64,000 nucleotides of DNA from Blastococcus sp. TF02-8. Its GTDB lineage: Bacteria > Actinomycetota > Actinomycetes > Mycobacteriales > Geodermatophilaceae. The stretch lies in NCBI RefSeq assembly GCF_003319175.1, contig NZ_QOHK01000003.1:372001-436000 (forward strand), read 5' to 3'. The notes under the pieces are model-generated. The model worked only from the letters and a program-made list of their open reading frames with translations, was not told the DNA's origin and searched no databases. Of this stretch, positions 43,578 to 53,039 are shown one piece after another (positions within the stretch are counted from its first letter, which is position 1; each line of letters begins with the position of its first letter). The position numbers were made by a program, and so were the translations under genes.

Positions 43578-43614
43578 GCAGAGGCCGGGCCCCGTTGCGG
43601 GACCCGGCCTCTGC
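43578..43614. terminator. Bidirectional hairpin terminator
   Basis: The arms GCAGAGGCCGGGCCCC (43578-43593) and GGGACCCGGCCTCTGC (43599-43614) pair over 15 of 16 positions with a 5-base loop. The hairpin lies between the convergent VIT and DUF2631 genes. Confidence 0.85.
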
Positions 43615-43631
43615 CGTGGGTGCGTGCGGGC

Positions 43632-43964
43632 TCAGCGCCGCCAGGCGGTCTTCTTGCGGCGCAGGTCCCAGATGAGGACGACGGCCATGATCAGCGCGAT
43701 GCCGAGGAGCCAGAGGTCCTCGACCCGGCCCTCGTGGTTGCCGACGAGGAACGCCAGGATCACCAGGGTGGCGAACCAGCCGCCGATCTGGCCCCACTTG
43801 CCGGTCTCGCCGTGCCAGCCCCAGTCGGCCGGGCTCTCGTGCTCGATCGGGTGCTCGCCCGCGCGGACGACGGCTTCCTCGCGCCCGGGCTGGCTCACCC
43901 GCGTGGTGGCGGGGTTGTCGAGCGCGACGCGGCTGTGGTGGGTTCCCTCGGTCACGTGGCCCAT
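43632..43964 (-). CDS. DUF2631 family membrane protein
   Basis: A 110-residue protein with two membrane segments ([13 protein letters not shown] and [17 protein letters not shown]). The conserved actinobacterial motif is [20 protein letters not shown] before the first helix. The N-terminal half is soluble and the C-terminus is basic (RRKKTAWRR). No function is known for the family. It diverges from dxr with 68 bases between and probably has its own promoter there. Confidence 0.85.
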   Translation of the reverse strand: MGHVTEGTHHSRVALDNPATTRVSQPGREEAVVRAGEHPIEHESPADWGWHGETGKWGQIGGWFATLVILAFLVGNHEGRVEDLWLLGIALIMAVVLIWDLRRKKTAWRR

Positions 43965-44032
43965 TCTGGCAGGAGCCGGGCCCGGGCACCCTCCGAGGTG
44001 GGTCGGCGCGGCGGGTCGGGGAGGATGCGGTC

Positions 44033-45268
44033 GTGAGCGAACCCTCGGGCACCGTAGGCGACCCCGTCGGCGTGGGCGGACCGCGTGAGGTCACCCTGCT
44101 CGGCTCGACCGGGTCGATCGGCACGCAGGCGATCGCGGTCGCCCGGCAGAACCCCGACCGGGTCCGCGTCACCGGGCTGGCCGCCGGCGGCAGCGACGTC
44201 GCCACCCTCGCCGACCAGGCCCTGTCGCTCGGCGTGCGCACGGTCGCGGTGGCGAAGGCCACCGCCGCGCAGGACCTGCAGCTCGCGTTCTACGCCGCCG
44301 CGTCGAAGCGGGGCTGGAACAAGGGTGAGTACGCCCTCCCGGAGATCCTGGCCGGGCCGCGCGCGGCCGAGGAGCTCGCCGCCCGCCCGGCCGACGTCGT
44401 CCTCAACGGGATCACCGGGTCGATCGGCCTCGGGCCCACCCTCTCCGCGCTGAAGGCCGGCCGCACCGTCGCGCTGGCCAACAAGGAGTCGCTGGTCGCC
44501 GGCGGTGACCTCGTGCTCGCCGCTGCGGGCCCCGGTCAGCTGGTGCCGGTGGACTCCGAGCACTCCGCGATCGCCCAGTGCCTGCGCGGCGGCGCCCGCG
44601 ACGAGGTCGCCCGGGTGGTGCTCACCGCCAGCGGTGGCCCGTTCCGCGGGCGCACCCGCGAGGAGCTGGCCGACGTCACGGTCGAGCAGGCGCTCGCCCA
44701 CCCGACGTGGGCGATGGGGCCGGTGGTCACCATCAACTCGGCGACGCTGGTGAACAAGGGCCTGGAGCTCATCGAGGCGCACCTGCTCTTCGGTGTGCCG
44801 TTCGCCGACATCGACGTCGTCGTCCACCCGCAGTCGATCGTGCACTCGATGGTGACCTTCGCCGACGGCGCGACGGTCGCCCAGGCCAGCCCTCCGGACA
44901 TGCGGCTGCCGATCGCGCTGGCCCTCGCCTGGCCCGACCGGCTCCCGCACGTGCAGCCGGCCCTGGACTGGTCGACGGCAAGCACCTGGGAGTTCCTGCC
45001 GCTGGACGAGGTGGCCTTCCCCGCCGTCCGGCTGGCCCGCTCCGCAGGTGAGACCGGGGGAGTGGCGCCGGCGATGTACAACGCGGCCAACGAGGAGGCC
45101 GTCGCGGCCTTCGTGGCGGGTCGTCTGTCGTTCACAGGGATCGTGGACCTCGTCGCGCGTACCCTCGACGCCGCGCCGGACCTCGGCGCCCCCACCTGCG
45201 TCGAGGACGTGCTGGCGGCGGAGAAGTGGGCCCGGGAGCACGCCCGGGGTGTGATCGCCGGAGGCTGA
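44033..45268 (+). CDS. dxr: 1-deoxy-D-xylulose 5-phosphate reductoisomerase
   Basis: Dxr makes 2-C-methyl-D-erythritol 4-phosphate with NADPH in the MEP isoprenoid pathway. The 411 residues include the NADPH-binding [15 protein letters not shown], the central [34 protein letters not shown], and the active-site [17 protein letters not shown] with [10 protein letters not shown]. The C-terminal [20 protein letters not shown] is also standard. It starts at the GTG at 44033. It precedes rip1 by one base, and ispG lies downstream, as in mycobacteria. Confidence 0.96.
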   Translation: MSEPSGTVGDPVGVGGPREVTLLGSTGSIGTQAIAVARQNPDRVRVTGLAAGGSDVATLADQALSLGVRTVAVAKATAAQDLQLAFYAAASKRGWNKGEYALPEILAGPRAAEELAARPADVVLNGITGSIGLGPTLSALKAGRTVALANKESLVAGGDLVLAAAGPGQLVPVDSEHSAIAQCLRGGARDEVARVVLTASGGPFRGRTREELADVTVEQALAHPTWAMGPVVTINSATLVNKGLELIEAHLLFGVPFADIDVVVHPQSIVHSMVTFADGATVAQASPPDMRLPIALALAWPDRLPHVQPALDWSTASTWEFLPLDEVAFPAVRLARSAGETGGVAPAMYNAANEEAVAAFVAGRLSFTGIVDLVARTLDAAPDLGAPTCVEDVLAAEKWAREHARGVIAGG

Positions 45269-45269
45269 G

Positions 45270-46637
45270 CTGAGCGGGTTCCTGCTGACGATCCTGGGGA
45301 TCGTCCTCTTCGCGCTCGGCCTGATGTTCTCCATCGCCTTCCACGAGGCCGGGCACTTCTGGTGGGCGCGGAAGTTCGGCATGCGGGTGCCGCAGTTCAT
45401 GGTCGGGTTCGGGCCGACGGTGTTCTCCCGGCGCCGCGGCGAGACCGAGTACGGCATCAAGGCGATCCCGCTCGGCGGCTACATCCGCATCGTCGGGATG
45501 ATCCCGCCGGCCGAGGAGAACGAGAGCAAGCGGGCCACCCGCATGCGCACCTTCATCGCCGAGGTCCGCGGGCAGGCGCTCGACGACGTCCTGCCCTCCG
45601 ACGGCGACCGGGTCTTCTACAAGAAGCCCTGGTGGCAGCGGGTCATCGTGATGTTCGCCGGCCCGTTCCACAACCTGGTCCTCGCGGTCGTCTTCTTCAC
45701 CGTGTTCCTGGTCGGCTTCGGGGTTCCTGAGATCACCACCACCATCGCCCGGGTGCCCGACTGCGTGCTCCCCGCGGGCGCGGCGAGCGCCGGTGCGAAG
45801 GACCCCTGCTCCGTCCCGATCACGCCGCAGGGCGAGCGCTGCGAGGCGGGCGGTGCCGACTGCGCTCTCCCGGTGCCCAGCCCCGCCGCGCAGGCCGGCC
45901 TCCGTCCCGGGGACACGATCCTGGCGATCGACGGCGACCCCGTGTCGCAGGAGCCGACAGAGGGGTGGGACGAGGTCCAGGACGCGATCCGCGTGAGCGC
46001 GGGCGTGCCCCTGGAGCTGACGGTCCGGCGCGACGGGGAGGAGCGGCAGCTCACCGTCACGCCCATCGAAAACCTGGCCTACCTCTCGGACGACGGGGAG
46101 AAGACCGGCGTCGTCGGCTTCGTGGGCATCAGCCCGGCCGACCGCCAGGTGCGCCAGTCGATCACCGAGGTGCCCGCGCAGCTCGGGTCCATGGTGGTGC
46201 AGTCGGTGCAACGGCTCGCGGAGATCCCCGAGCGCGTCCCGCAGCTGTTCCGCGCGACCTTCCTGGGGGAGGAGCGCGACCCGATGGGGCCGATCGGGGT
46301 CGTGGGCGTCAGCCGGATCTCCGGTGACGTCTTCGCCTTCGACAAGTTCTCCGTCGGGCAGAAGATCGGCTACTTCATCTCGCTGCTGGCCGGGATGAAC
46401 CTGGTCCTGTTCCTGTTCAACCTGCTGCCGATCTACCCGCTGGACGGCGGGCACGTGGCCGGAGCCCTCTACGAGAAGGCGCGCTCCTCGGTCGCCCGGC
46501 TCCGGGGCCGGCCGGACCCGGGGCCCTTCGACATCGCCCGCCTGATGCCGGTCGCCTACGCCGTGGCGGGCGTGTTCCTGGCGCTGTCGGTGCTGCTGTT
46601 CGTCGCCGACATCATCAACCCGGTCCGCTTCGGCTGA
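45270..46637 (+). CDS. rip1: Site-2 intramembrane zinc metalloprotease (Rip1/RseP-like), probable CTG start
   Basis: Rip1 cuts anti-sigma factors and other proteins inside the membrane. HEAGH within FSIAFHEAGHFWWAR and the later LPIYPLDGGH give the zinc and Asp sites. A PDZ domain lies at about 200-290 (GLRPGDTILAIDGDPV). The first ATG (45324) would remove the first membrane helix. The frame upstream has no ATG, GTG or TTG before a stop. A CTG at 45270 has GGAGG five bases before it and restores the helix GFLLTILGIVLFALGLMF. I therefore infer CTG initiation. It begins one base after dxr ends. Confidence 0.88.
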   Translation: MSGFLLTILGIVLFALGLMFSIAFHEAGHFWWARKFGMRVPQFMVGFGPTVFSRRRGETEYGIKAIPLGGYIRIVGMIPPAEENESKRATRMRTFIAEVRGQALDDVLPSDGDRVFYKKPWWQRVIVMFAGPFHNLVLAVVFFTVFLVGFGVPEITTTIARVPDCVLPAGAASAGAKDPCSVPITPQGERCEAGGADCALPVPSPAAQAGLRPGDTILAIDGDPVSQEPTEGWDEVQDAIRVSAGVPLELTVRRDGEERQLTVTPIENLAYLSDDGEKTGVVGFVGISPADRQVRQSITEVPAQLGSMVVQSVQRLAEIPERVPQLFRATFLGEERDPMGPIGVVGVSRISGDVFAFDKFSVGQKIGYFISLLAGMNLVLFLFNLLPIYPLDGGHVAGALYEKARSSVARLRGRPDPGPFDIARLMPVAYAVAGVFLALSVLLFVADIINPVRFG

Positions 46638-46641
46638 ACCG

Positions 46642-47574
46642 TCAGGCCGTGCCGACCGCGGGCACCGGGGCGGGCGCCGGCGCCCGGCCGGGCCGGGAGC
46701 CGAGGAGCACGCCCGCGACCACCACGGCCCCGGCGGTCAGCTCCACCGCGTCGAGCACCTCGCCGAACGCCAGCCACGAGGCGAGCACGCCGACCACGGG
46801 GACCAGCATGGAGAACGGGGCGACGACGTTGGACGGGTGGCGCGACAGCAACGTGTTCCAGATGCCGTACCCGACGAGGGTGGCGACGACGACCACGTAG
46901 AGCAGCCCGAGCACCGACGGGAGCGCCTGCGCGGTGAGGGCGCCCGCGAGGGATCGGCCGATCCGGTCGGGCCCCTCGACGACCAGCGCGAGGGCGAGCA
47001 GGGGCAGGGGAGGGACGGCCGCCGTCCAGAGCGTGAGGTGGAAGGCGTTCGGGGCCTTCGCCTGCCGGCTGCACACGTTGCCGATCGCCCAGCCCAGCGC
47101 TCCGCAGAGGGTCAGGACGACGGGCACCCATGCGGCGGACTGCGCGCGGTGCACGGCGATGACCGCCAGTCCGACGACGGCGACGGCGACCCCGGCGAAC
47201 TGCCGGGCCGACAGCTTCTCCCGGAGCCAGATCCCGCCGAGGACGACGGTGAAGGGGGCCGAGGCCTGCAGCACGAGGGAGGCCAGGCCGCTCGGCATCC
47301 CGGCGGCCATGCCCAGGTAGAGGAAGGCGAACTGCAGGATGCCGATGCCGACCCCCACGCCGACCAGCCAGCGCAGCGGAACCGGCGGGCGCGGTACGAG
47401 CAGCAGCGCGGGGAGGCCCACGAGCGTGAACCGCAGCGCCGCCATGAACAGCGGCGGGAAGTGCTCGAGAGCGAGTGCGGTCGCCGGGAAGTTCACCCCC
47501 CAGCAGACGGCGACGAGGCAGGCGAGCAGTCGGTCACGGAGCGGCACGTCGACGAGGCTGGCGCCGATCGGCAT
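46642..47574 (-). CDS. EamA-family (DMT) transporter
   Basis: A 310-residue membrane protein with about ten hydrophobic segments in two EamA repeats. The first begins LACLVAVCWGVNFPATALAL and the second near LTLCGALGWAIGNVCSRQAK. SVLGLLYVVVVATLVGYGIW and FSMLVPVVGVLASWLAFGE are typical of the drug/metabolite transporter superfamily. The substrate is unknown; such proteins often export amino acids or metabolites. The ATG at 47574 gives nearly no leader. It diverges from a LysR gene that is the obvious candidate regulator. Confidence 0.9.
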   Translation of the reverse strand: MPIGASLVDVPLRDRLLACLVAVCWGVNFPATALALEHFPPLFMAALRFTLVGLPALLLVPRPPVPLRWLVGVGVGIGILQFAFLYLGMAAGMPSGLASLVLQASAPFTVVLGGIWLREKLSARQFAGVAVAVVGLAVIAVHRAQSAAWVPVVLTLCGALGWAIGNVCSRQAKAPNAFHLTLWTAAVPPLPLLALALVVEGPDRIGRSLAGALTAQALPSVLGLLYVVVVATLVGYGIWNTLLSRHPSNVVAPFSMLVPVVGVLASWLAFGEVLDAVELTAGAVVVAGVLLGSRPGRAPAPAPVPAVGTA

Positions 47575-47619
47575 GAAGGACAAGCGAAAGTTGGCGGACG
47601 GACGTTGTAGCTTCGCTTC
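47575..47619. promoter_or_regulatory. 45-bp divergent promoter region of EamA and LysR genes
   Basis: Only 45 bp separate the two start codons. The sequence is AT-richer than its surroundings and partly symmetrical: ATGAAG/CTTCAT at the edges and GCGAAAG/GCTTCGC further in. Neither start has a clear ribosome site, which suggests leaderless transcripts. A LysR-type T-N11-A site is likely here, but I could not assign one with confidence. Confidence 0.5.
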
Positions 47620-48555
47620 ATGGATCCGTCGGGCTGGGAGCTGTGGGACCGGGTGGACGTCGCCCACCTCGCGGTGCTGCGGGAGCTGGCCGAGCACGGT
47701 TCGGTCACCGCCGCCGCCCGCGCCACCTCCCTGTCGCCGTCGGCGGTGTCCCAGCAGCTGAAGGTCCTGCAGCGCCGGCTCGGCGTCGTCCTGGTCGAGC
47801 GGGTCGGCCGCGGGGTGCGGCTGACCGATGCCGGCCGGGCGCTCGCCGGGATCGCGGCGTCGGTGTCGACCGCGCTGGCCGCGGCCGAGGCCGACTGGCA
47901 GAGCTACCGCGGTGGGGTGGGCGGCACGGTCCGGCTCGCCACCTTCCACTCGGCCGGCGAGCTGCTGGTGCCCGGTCTGCTGGACCGCCTGGCCGACCAG
48001 CCGGGCATCGTCCTGGAGACCTTCGACGAGGACGTCTCCCAGGACGACTTCCCCGCGCTCACCGCGGAGTACGACGTCGTGGTGGCCCACCGCTCCGACG
48101 ACGTCGTCCCCCCGGCGCGCGGCGACCTGGAGGTCCGGCCGCTGCTGCGCGAGCCCCTCGACGTCGCCCTGCCGCTGGACCACCCGCTGGCCGGCCGCGA
48201 GCGCGTCACCCCGGCCGAGGTCATCGACGAGGACTGGATCGTCGCGCCGGCCGAGTTCCCCATCGACCGCGTCCTGACCGCGCTGGCGGCGCAGGCGCAC
48301 TCCCCGGTGCGGGTCGTCCGGCGGACCACGCACCTGCCGCTGATGGAGAAGCTGGTGGCGCGCGGGCACGGCGTCGCCCTCCTCCCGCGGCACACCACCC
48401 GCGACAGGTCGGAGGGCCGGCTGGCGCTGGTGCCGCTGGCCGACCTCCGGGCCGGCCGCGTCATCGAGGCACTGATGCGGCCCGATCGCGCCGCGCGCAG
48501 GTCGGTGCAGGTGGTCGTCCACGCCCTGGTCGAGGAGGCCGCCGCCTACACCTGA
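47620..48555 (+). CDS. LysR-family transcriptional regulator
   Basis: A 311-residue LysR-type protein. The N-terminal winged HTH reads [20 protein letters not shown] and [20 protein letters not shown]. The effector-binding domain (about 100-300) shows the periplasmic-binding-like pattern, with [15 protein letters not shown] strand (here [20 protein letters not shown]), [13 protein letters not shown] and [10 protein letters not shown]. It is transcribed away from the EamA transporter 45 bp away and most likely controls it. The inducer is unknown. Confidence 0.92.
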   Translation: MDPSGWELWDRVDVAHLAVLRELAEHGSVTAAARATSLSPSAVSQQLKVLQRRLGVVLVERVGRGVRLTDAGRALAGIAASVSTALAAAEADWQSYRGGVGGTVRLATFHSAGELLVPGLLDRLADQPGIVLETFDEDVSQDDFPALTAEYDVVVAHRSDDVVPPARGDLEVRPLLREPLDVALPLDHPLAGRERVTPAEVIDEDWIVAPAEFPIDRVLTALAAQAHSPVRVVRRTTHLPLMEKLVARGHGVALLPRHTTRDRSEGRLALVPLADLRAGRVIEALMRPDRAARRSVQVVVHALVEEAAAYT

Positions 48556-48625
48556 CGGGTGCACGCCGGTCGACGTCACACCGGTGTCGACGGCGGGAAC
48601 GCGCAGGCGGGGGATACTGGGCGGC

Positions 48626-49786
48626 ATGGCGATCCCCGTCGGCCTCGGCATGCCCGCTGCGCCCCCGCCCGTGCTCGCTCCGCGACGGAAGACCCGTCAG
48701 CTGGACGTGGGCGGAGTCGGCGTCGGCAGCGACCACCCCGTCAGCGTGCAGTCGATGTGCACCACCAAGACGGCGGACATCAACGCCACCCTGCAGCAGA
48801 TCGCCGAGCTGACCGCCTCGGGCTGCCAGATCGTGCGCGTGGCCGTCCCCGACACCGACGACGCCGAGGCGCTGCCGATCATCGCCAGGAAGGCGCAGAT
48901 CCCGGTGATCGCCGACATCCACTTCCAGCCGAGGTACGTCTTCGCCGCCATCGACGCGGGCTGCGCGGCCGTCCGGGTCAACCCCGGCAACATCAAGAAG
49001 TTCGACGACAAGGTCGGCGAGATCGCCAAGGCGGCCAAGGACGCCGGCATCCCGATCCGCATCGGCGTCAACGCCGGTTCGCTGGACAAGCGGCTGCTCG
49101 CGAAGTACGGCAAGGCCACCCCGGAGGCGCTGGTCGAGTCCGCGCTCTGGGAGTGCTCGCTGTTCGAGGAGCACGACTTCCGCGACATCAAGATCTCGGT
49201 CAAGCACAACGACCCGGTGGTCATGGTGCGGGCCTACGAGCTGCTGGCCGAGCAGTGCGACTACCCGCTGCACCTCGGCGTCACCGAGGCCGGTCCGGCG
49301 TTCCAGGGCACGATCAAGTCCGCCGTCGCCTTCGGGGCGCTGCTCAGCAAGGGCATCGGCGACACCATCCGCGTCTCCCTCTCGGCCCCGCCGGTCGAGG
49401 AGGTCAAGGTGGGGAACCAGATCCTGGAGTCGCTGAACCTGCGCCAGCGGGGGCTGGAGATCGTCAGCTGCCCCTCGTGCGGGCGCGCGCAGGTCGACGT
49501 CTACAAGCTGGCCAACGAGGTGACCGCCGGCCTGGAGGGCATGGAGGTTCCGCTGCGCGTCGCCGTCATGGGCTGCGTCGTGAACGGCCCGGGGGAGGCC
49601 CGGGAGGCCGACCTCGGCGTCGCCTCCGGCAACGGCAAGGGGCAGATCTTCGTGAAGGGCGAGGTCGTCAAGACCGTGCCCGAGTCGCAGATCGTGGAGA
49701 CCCTCATCGAGGAGGCCATGCGGATCGCCGGTGAGCACGTCGACGCCGGCGAGCCCTCGGGGCCGCCGGTCGTCACCGTCAGCTGA
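48626..49786 (+). CDS. ispG: 4-hydroxy-3-methylbut-2-en-1-yl diphosphate synthase IspG
   Basis: IspG (GcpE) is the iron-sulfur enzyme that makes HMBPP in the MEP pathway. The 386 residues include the TIM-barrel [51 protein letters not shown] and the C-terminal Fe-S ligands in [11 protein letters not shown] and [17 protein letters not shown]. The ATG at 48626 follows a stretch without obvious Shine-Dalgarno. The order dxr-rip1-ispG is the mycobacterial one, here split by the EamA/LysR pair. Confidence 0.96.
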   Translation: MAIPVGLGMPAAPPPVLAPRRKTRQLDVGGVGVGSDHPVSVQSMCTTKTADINATLQQIAELTASGCQIVRVAVPDTDDAEALPIIARKAQIPVIADIHFQPRYVFAAIDAGCAAVRVNPGNIKKFDDKVGEIAKAAKDAGIPIRIGVNAGSLDKRLLAKYGKATPEALVESALWECSLFEEHDFRDIKISVKHNDPVVMVRAYELLAEQCDYPLHLGVTEAGPAFQGTIKSAVAFGALLSKGIGDTIRVSLSAPPVEEVKVGNQILESLNLRQRGLEIVSCPSCGRAQVDVYKLANEVTAGLEGMEVPLRVAVMGCVVNGPGEAREADLGVASGNGKGQIFVKGEVVKTVPESQIVETLIEEAMRIAGEHVDAGEPSGPPVVTVS

Positions 49787-49788
49787 CC

Positions 49789-50640
49789 GTGCTCCGTACG
49801 CCCAGCGCCCGCGTCCTCGACGCGAGCGACGAGCCGGCGGTCACCGCGCTGCTGGCCACCGACCCGGTCGCCACCTGCTGGCTGGCCGGGCGGGTCGAGT
49901 CCGTGGGCACCGGTCCGGTGGCCCTCGGTGCGCCCCTGTGGGGGTACAGCAGCGGGCACGCCCTCGAGGCGGTCTGCCTGGCCGGGGCCAACCTCATCCC
50001 GTTCGCCCTCCCCGGCGCCGAACGGCCGGCGGCCGTCGCGTTCGCCGAGCGGGCCCGTCGTGCCGGGCGCCGGTGCAGCACCGTCGTCGGCCCGGCCGCG
50101 GCCGTCGAGCCGCTGTGGGAGCTGCTCGAGCCGAGCTGGGGACCGTGCCGGGACCACCGCCCGCGCCAGCCGCTGCTGGCGATCGAGGGGCCGCCGGCCG
50201 TCGCGCCCGAGCCACGGGTGCGCCCGGTGCGCCCCGACGAGGTGGACGCGCTCCTGCCCGCGGCGATCGCGATGTTCACCGAGGAGGTCGGCGTCAGCCC
50301 CCTCCGTGCCGACGGCGGCGTCGGCTACCGAGCCAGGGTGTCCGACCTGGTCCGGGCGGGCCGATCGCTGGCCTGGATCGAGGACGGCGAGGTCCTGTTC
50401 AAGGCCGAGATCGGCGCGGTGTCCCGCGCCGCCTGCCAGGTCCAGGGCGTGTGGGTGGCCCCCTCGCACCGGGGGCGGGGTATCGGTACCGCCGGCACCG
50501 CGGCCGTCGTCGAGTACGCGCGCTCGGTCATCGCTCCGGTCGTGAGCCTCTACGTCAACGACTACAACTCCCCGGCGCGCGCGGCGTACGCCCGCGTCGG
50601 GTTCCGCGAGGTCGGGATCTACTCCAGCGTGCTCTTCTGA
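49789..50640 (+). CDS. GNAT-family N-acetyltransferase with DUF4081 domain
   Basis: A 283-residue protein. An N-terminal DUF4081-like domain (about 1-135) leads into a GNAT domain. The acetyl-CoA pyrophosphate loop is VWVAPSHRGRGIGTAGTAAV and the last strand-helix is SLYVNDYNSPARAAYARVGF. It is the actinobacterial homologue that follows ispG (comparable to mycobacterial genes in the same place). The substrate is unknown. The GTG at 49789 begins two bases after the ispG stop, so the two are likely co-translated. Confidence 0.88.
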   Translation: MLRTPSARVLDASDEPAVTALLATDPVATCWLAGRVESVGTGPVALGAPLWGYSSGHALEAVCLAGANLIPFALPGAERPAAVAFAERARRAGRRCSTVVGPAAAVEPLWELLEPSWGPCRDHRPRQPLLAIEGPPAVAPEPRVRPVRPDEVDALLPAAIAMFTEEVGVSPLRADGGVGYRARVSDLVRAGRSLAWIEDGEVLFKAEIGAVSRAACQVQGVWVAPSHRGRGIGTAGTAAVVEYARSVIAPVVSLYVNDYNSPARAAYARVGFREVGIYSSVLF

Positions 50641-50671
50641 CTCCCACCCCGCCGTCTGGCACTGTCTCCCC

Positions 50672-52564
50672 GTGCGGAGACGACCGGCCCCGATCCTGCT
50701 GACCGCGCTGCTCCTCGCCGGCCCCCTGCTGGCCGGCTGCTCGAGCAGCAGCGAGGACGACGTGCGCAGCGCCGCCGAGGCGTTCCTCGAGGACTGGGCC
50801 GCGGGGAGGACCGACGAGGCAGCGCGGGCGACCACCGATCCGGGCGCCGCCGGCGCGCTCCTGGAGCAGACGGCCGCCGACCTCCCGGGCGCCACGCTCA
50901 CGCCCGAGCTGGGCGATGTCTCCGTCGACGACGACACCGCCACCGTCGACTGGACGGCGAGCTGGGCGCTGGCCGCGGCACCGGAGTGGCGCTACGCGGG
51001 CGAGCTGCGGCTGCGCGAGGGCGACGACGCCTGGCAGGTGGTCGCGGAACCGGCGATCGTGCACCCCGAGCTGGGCGAGGGGCAGCACCTGGAGCTGACC
51101 CGTAGCCTGCCGGAGCGTGCGGCGATCACCGACGCCGACGGCGCCCCGCTGTTCACCGAGACCGAGATCGTCAACGTCGGTGTGGCCAAGGGGCAGGAGA
51201 CCGACCTCCCGGCTCTCGCCGCGGCGCTGGGTGCGGCCACCGGGATCGATCCGGCCAGGATCGTGTCCGACGTCCAGGCCGCTCCCGACGGTCAGTTCGT
51301 CCCCGTCATCACGCTACGGCGACCGGACTTCGAGCGGATCCGGGCCCAGGTGTTCGACCTCCCGGGCGCGGTGTTCCCGACCGCCACCCGGTCCCTGGCA
51401 CCGTCACCCCGCTTCGCCGAGGCGCTGCTGGGCCGGGTCGGCGGCGCGACGGCCGAGATCATCGAGGAGACCTCGGAGGACGGGGTCCCGAGGTTCGCCG
51501 CCGGGGACGAGGTGGGCCTGTCGGGTCTGCAACGCGCCCTGCAGGACCAGCTGACCGGAACCGCCGGTTTCACCGTGTCGGTCGTGAGCACCGACGAGGG
51601 CACCTCCGACGCCGGGCGCGAGATCGCCGCTGTCGACCCCGTCCCCGGCGAGCCGGTCCGGACCCCGCTGGTCCGCGGCATCCAGGAGGCCGCCGACGCG
51701 GCGGTCGCGGGCGAGACCCGACCCACCCACCTGGTCGTCGTGCGGCCCGGCACGGGCGAGATCCTCGCCGTCTCCTCCAACGAGATCGCCGACGCCGGCA
51801 ATGCCCTGACCGGCCAGTTCCCGCCCGGGTCCAGCATGAAGACGATCACCGCCACCGCCCTGCTGTCGGCGGGCGCGCTCACCCCCGACACGGCCGTGCC
51901 CTGTCCCGGCACGACGGTGGTGGAGGGTCGCGAGTTCGAGAACCAGAACAAGTTCGACCTGGGCACCGTGCCGTTCACCGAGGCCTTCGCCGAGTCGTGC
52001 AACACCACCTTCATCCAGCAGGGCCTGGAGCTGCCCGACGCGGCCCTCGTGGACGCGGCGGCGTCCTACGGCGTGGGCACCGACTGGAAGCTGCCGGTGG
52101 ACGTGTTCGGCGGCAAGGTCCCCGCGGACAGCACCGGCACGACCAAGGCAGCCGACGCGATCGGCCAGGGGCAGGTCCTCATGAGCCCCGCGCAGATGGC
52201 GCTCGTCGCCGCCGGCATCGCCAGCGGCACCCCGGCGGCTCCCGTCGAGGTCCTCGGTGCGGAGCCGGCCGGCCCGGCGCCGACCGGCCCGTCGGCCGCG
52301 GCCCTGGAAGCACTGCGCCCGATGATGCGGCAGGTCGTCCTCTCCGGCACCGCCACCGCCCTGGGAGACCGTGGCGAGGTGTACGGGAAGACCGGCACCG
52401 CGGAGTTCGGGACGAAGACGCCGCCGGACTCCCACGGCTGGTTCGTCGGCTACCGGCTGGGTGGTGCCGGCGGGGACCTGGCGTTCGCCGTCCTGGTCGA
52501 GGGCGGTCAGTCCAGCAGCGCGGCGGTGGCGGTCACCGACGCCTTCCTCGGCGCGGTGCGCTGA
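50672..52564 (+). CDS. Lipoprotein penicillin-binding protein (MecA-N type transpeptidase)
   Basis: A 630-residue class B PBP-like protein. The lipobox LLAGC ends a short signal (about residue 22), so it is anchored as a lipoprotein. An NTF2-like MecA N-terminal domain (about 28-145) and a dimerisation domain precede the transpeptidase. The active site has all three motifs: SSMK in FPPGSSMKTI (SxxK), SCN in ESCNTTF and KTG in YGKTGTAEF. It should cross-link peptidoglycan outside the membrane. It resembles the mycobacterial lipoprotein PBP located near ispG. The GTG at 50672 is used. Confidence 0.93.
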   Translation: MRRRPAPILLTALLLAGPLLAGCSSSSEDDVRSAAEAFLEDWAAGRTDEAARATTDPGAAGALLEQTAADLPGATLTPELGDVSVDDDTATVDWTASWALAAAPEWRYAGELRLREGDDAWQVVAEPAIVHPELGEGQHLELTRSLPERAAITDADGAPLFTETEIVNVGVAKGQETDLPALAAALGAATGIDPARIVSDVQAAPDGQFVPVITLRRPDFERIRAQVFDLPGAVFPTATRSLAPSPRFAEALLGRVGGATAEIIEETSEDGVPRFAAGDEVGLSGLQRALQDQLTGTAGFTVSVVSTDEGTSDAGREIAAVDPVPGEPVRTPLVRGIQEAADAAVAGETRPTHLVVVRPGTGEILAVSSNEIADAGNALTGQFPPGSSMKTITATALLSAGALTPDTAVPCPGTTVVEGREFENQNKFDLGTVPFTEAFAESCNTTFIQQGLELPDAALVDAAASYGVGTDWKLPVDVFGGKVPADSTGTTKAADAIGQGQVLMSPAQMALVAAGIASGTPAAPVEVLGAEPAGPAPTGPSAAALEALRPMMRQVVLSGTATALGDRGEVYGKTGTAEFGTKTPPDSHGWFVGYRLGGAGGDLAFAVLVEGGQSSSAAVAVTDAFLGAVR

Positions 52565-52577
52565 GGAGGGCGGCGGG

Positions 52578-53027
52578 TCACTTCTCGGGCAGTCCTGGGG
52601 TGGCGCGCGTCGTCGGCGTCCTCCCGGCGGCGGCGCGCCAGCCGACGGCCCTGACCTCCGCGGCGCCCAGGGCGTCCATCGCCAGCTCGCGGGAGGGGCG
52701 CTCGGCCCCCTGGTCGAGCACCCGCACCCAGGCGGCCGCCACGCCGTCCTCGAGGGTGACGGCGAGGGCCGCGGCGTCGACGGCGGACAGCACGGGGAAC
52801 GGCAGCGCGTAGCCGCCCTCGGGTCCGGCCGGGTCCTCTCCCCGCTCGGTCAGCAGCGCGGTCAGACGATCGCGGAGGTCGCGGTGCGCGTTCTCCGCGG
52901 TCGTGACCGGTTCCCGCTCGTCGGGGTCCAGCGCCGCGCCCACCACGCCGTATCCCCAGACGGCGGCGTGCTCGGCGGCGAGGGCGGTCGCGAGCGCCTC
53001 GTTCTCGCCGGTGCTGTCGTCAGCCAT
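52578..53027 (-). CDS. DUF4439 ferritin-like protein
   Basis: A 149-residue helical protein. ALATALAAEHAAVWGYGVVG and ENAHRDLRDRLTALL look like the paired helices of a ferritin-like (DUF4439) domain, with Glu and His in metal-ligand-like positions. The late VLEDGVAAAWVRVL segment (here VTLEDGVAAAWVRVLDQG) is typical. There is no signal peptide, so it is cytoplasmic. It starts 13 bases after the stop of a lipoprotein gene of similar type. Metal binding is inferred, not shown. Confidence 0.75.
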   Translation of the reverse strand: MADDSTGENEALATALAAEHAAVWGYGVVGAALDPDEREPVTTAENAHRDLRDRLTALLTERGEDPAGPEGGYALPFPVLSAVDAAALAVTLEDGVAAAWVRVLDQGAERPSRELAMDALGAAEVRAVGWRAAAGRTPTTRATPGLPEK

Positions 53028-53039
53028 CGCCGAACCCCC

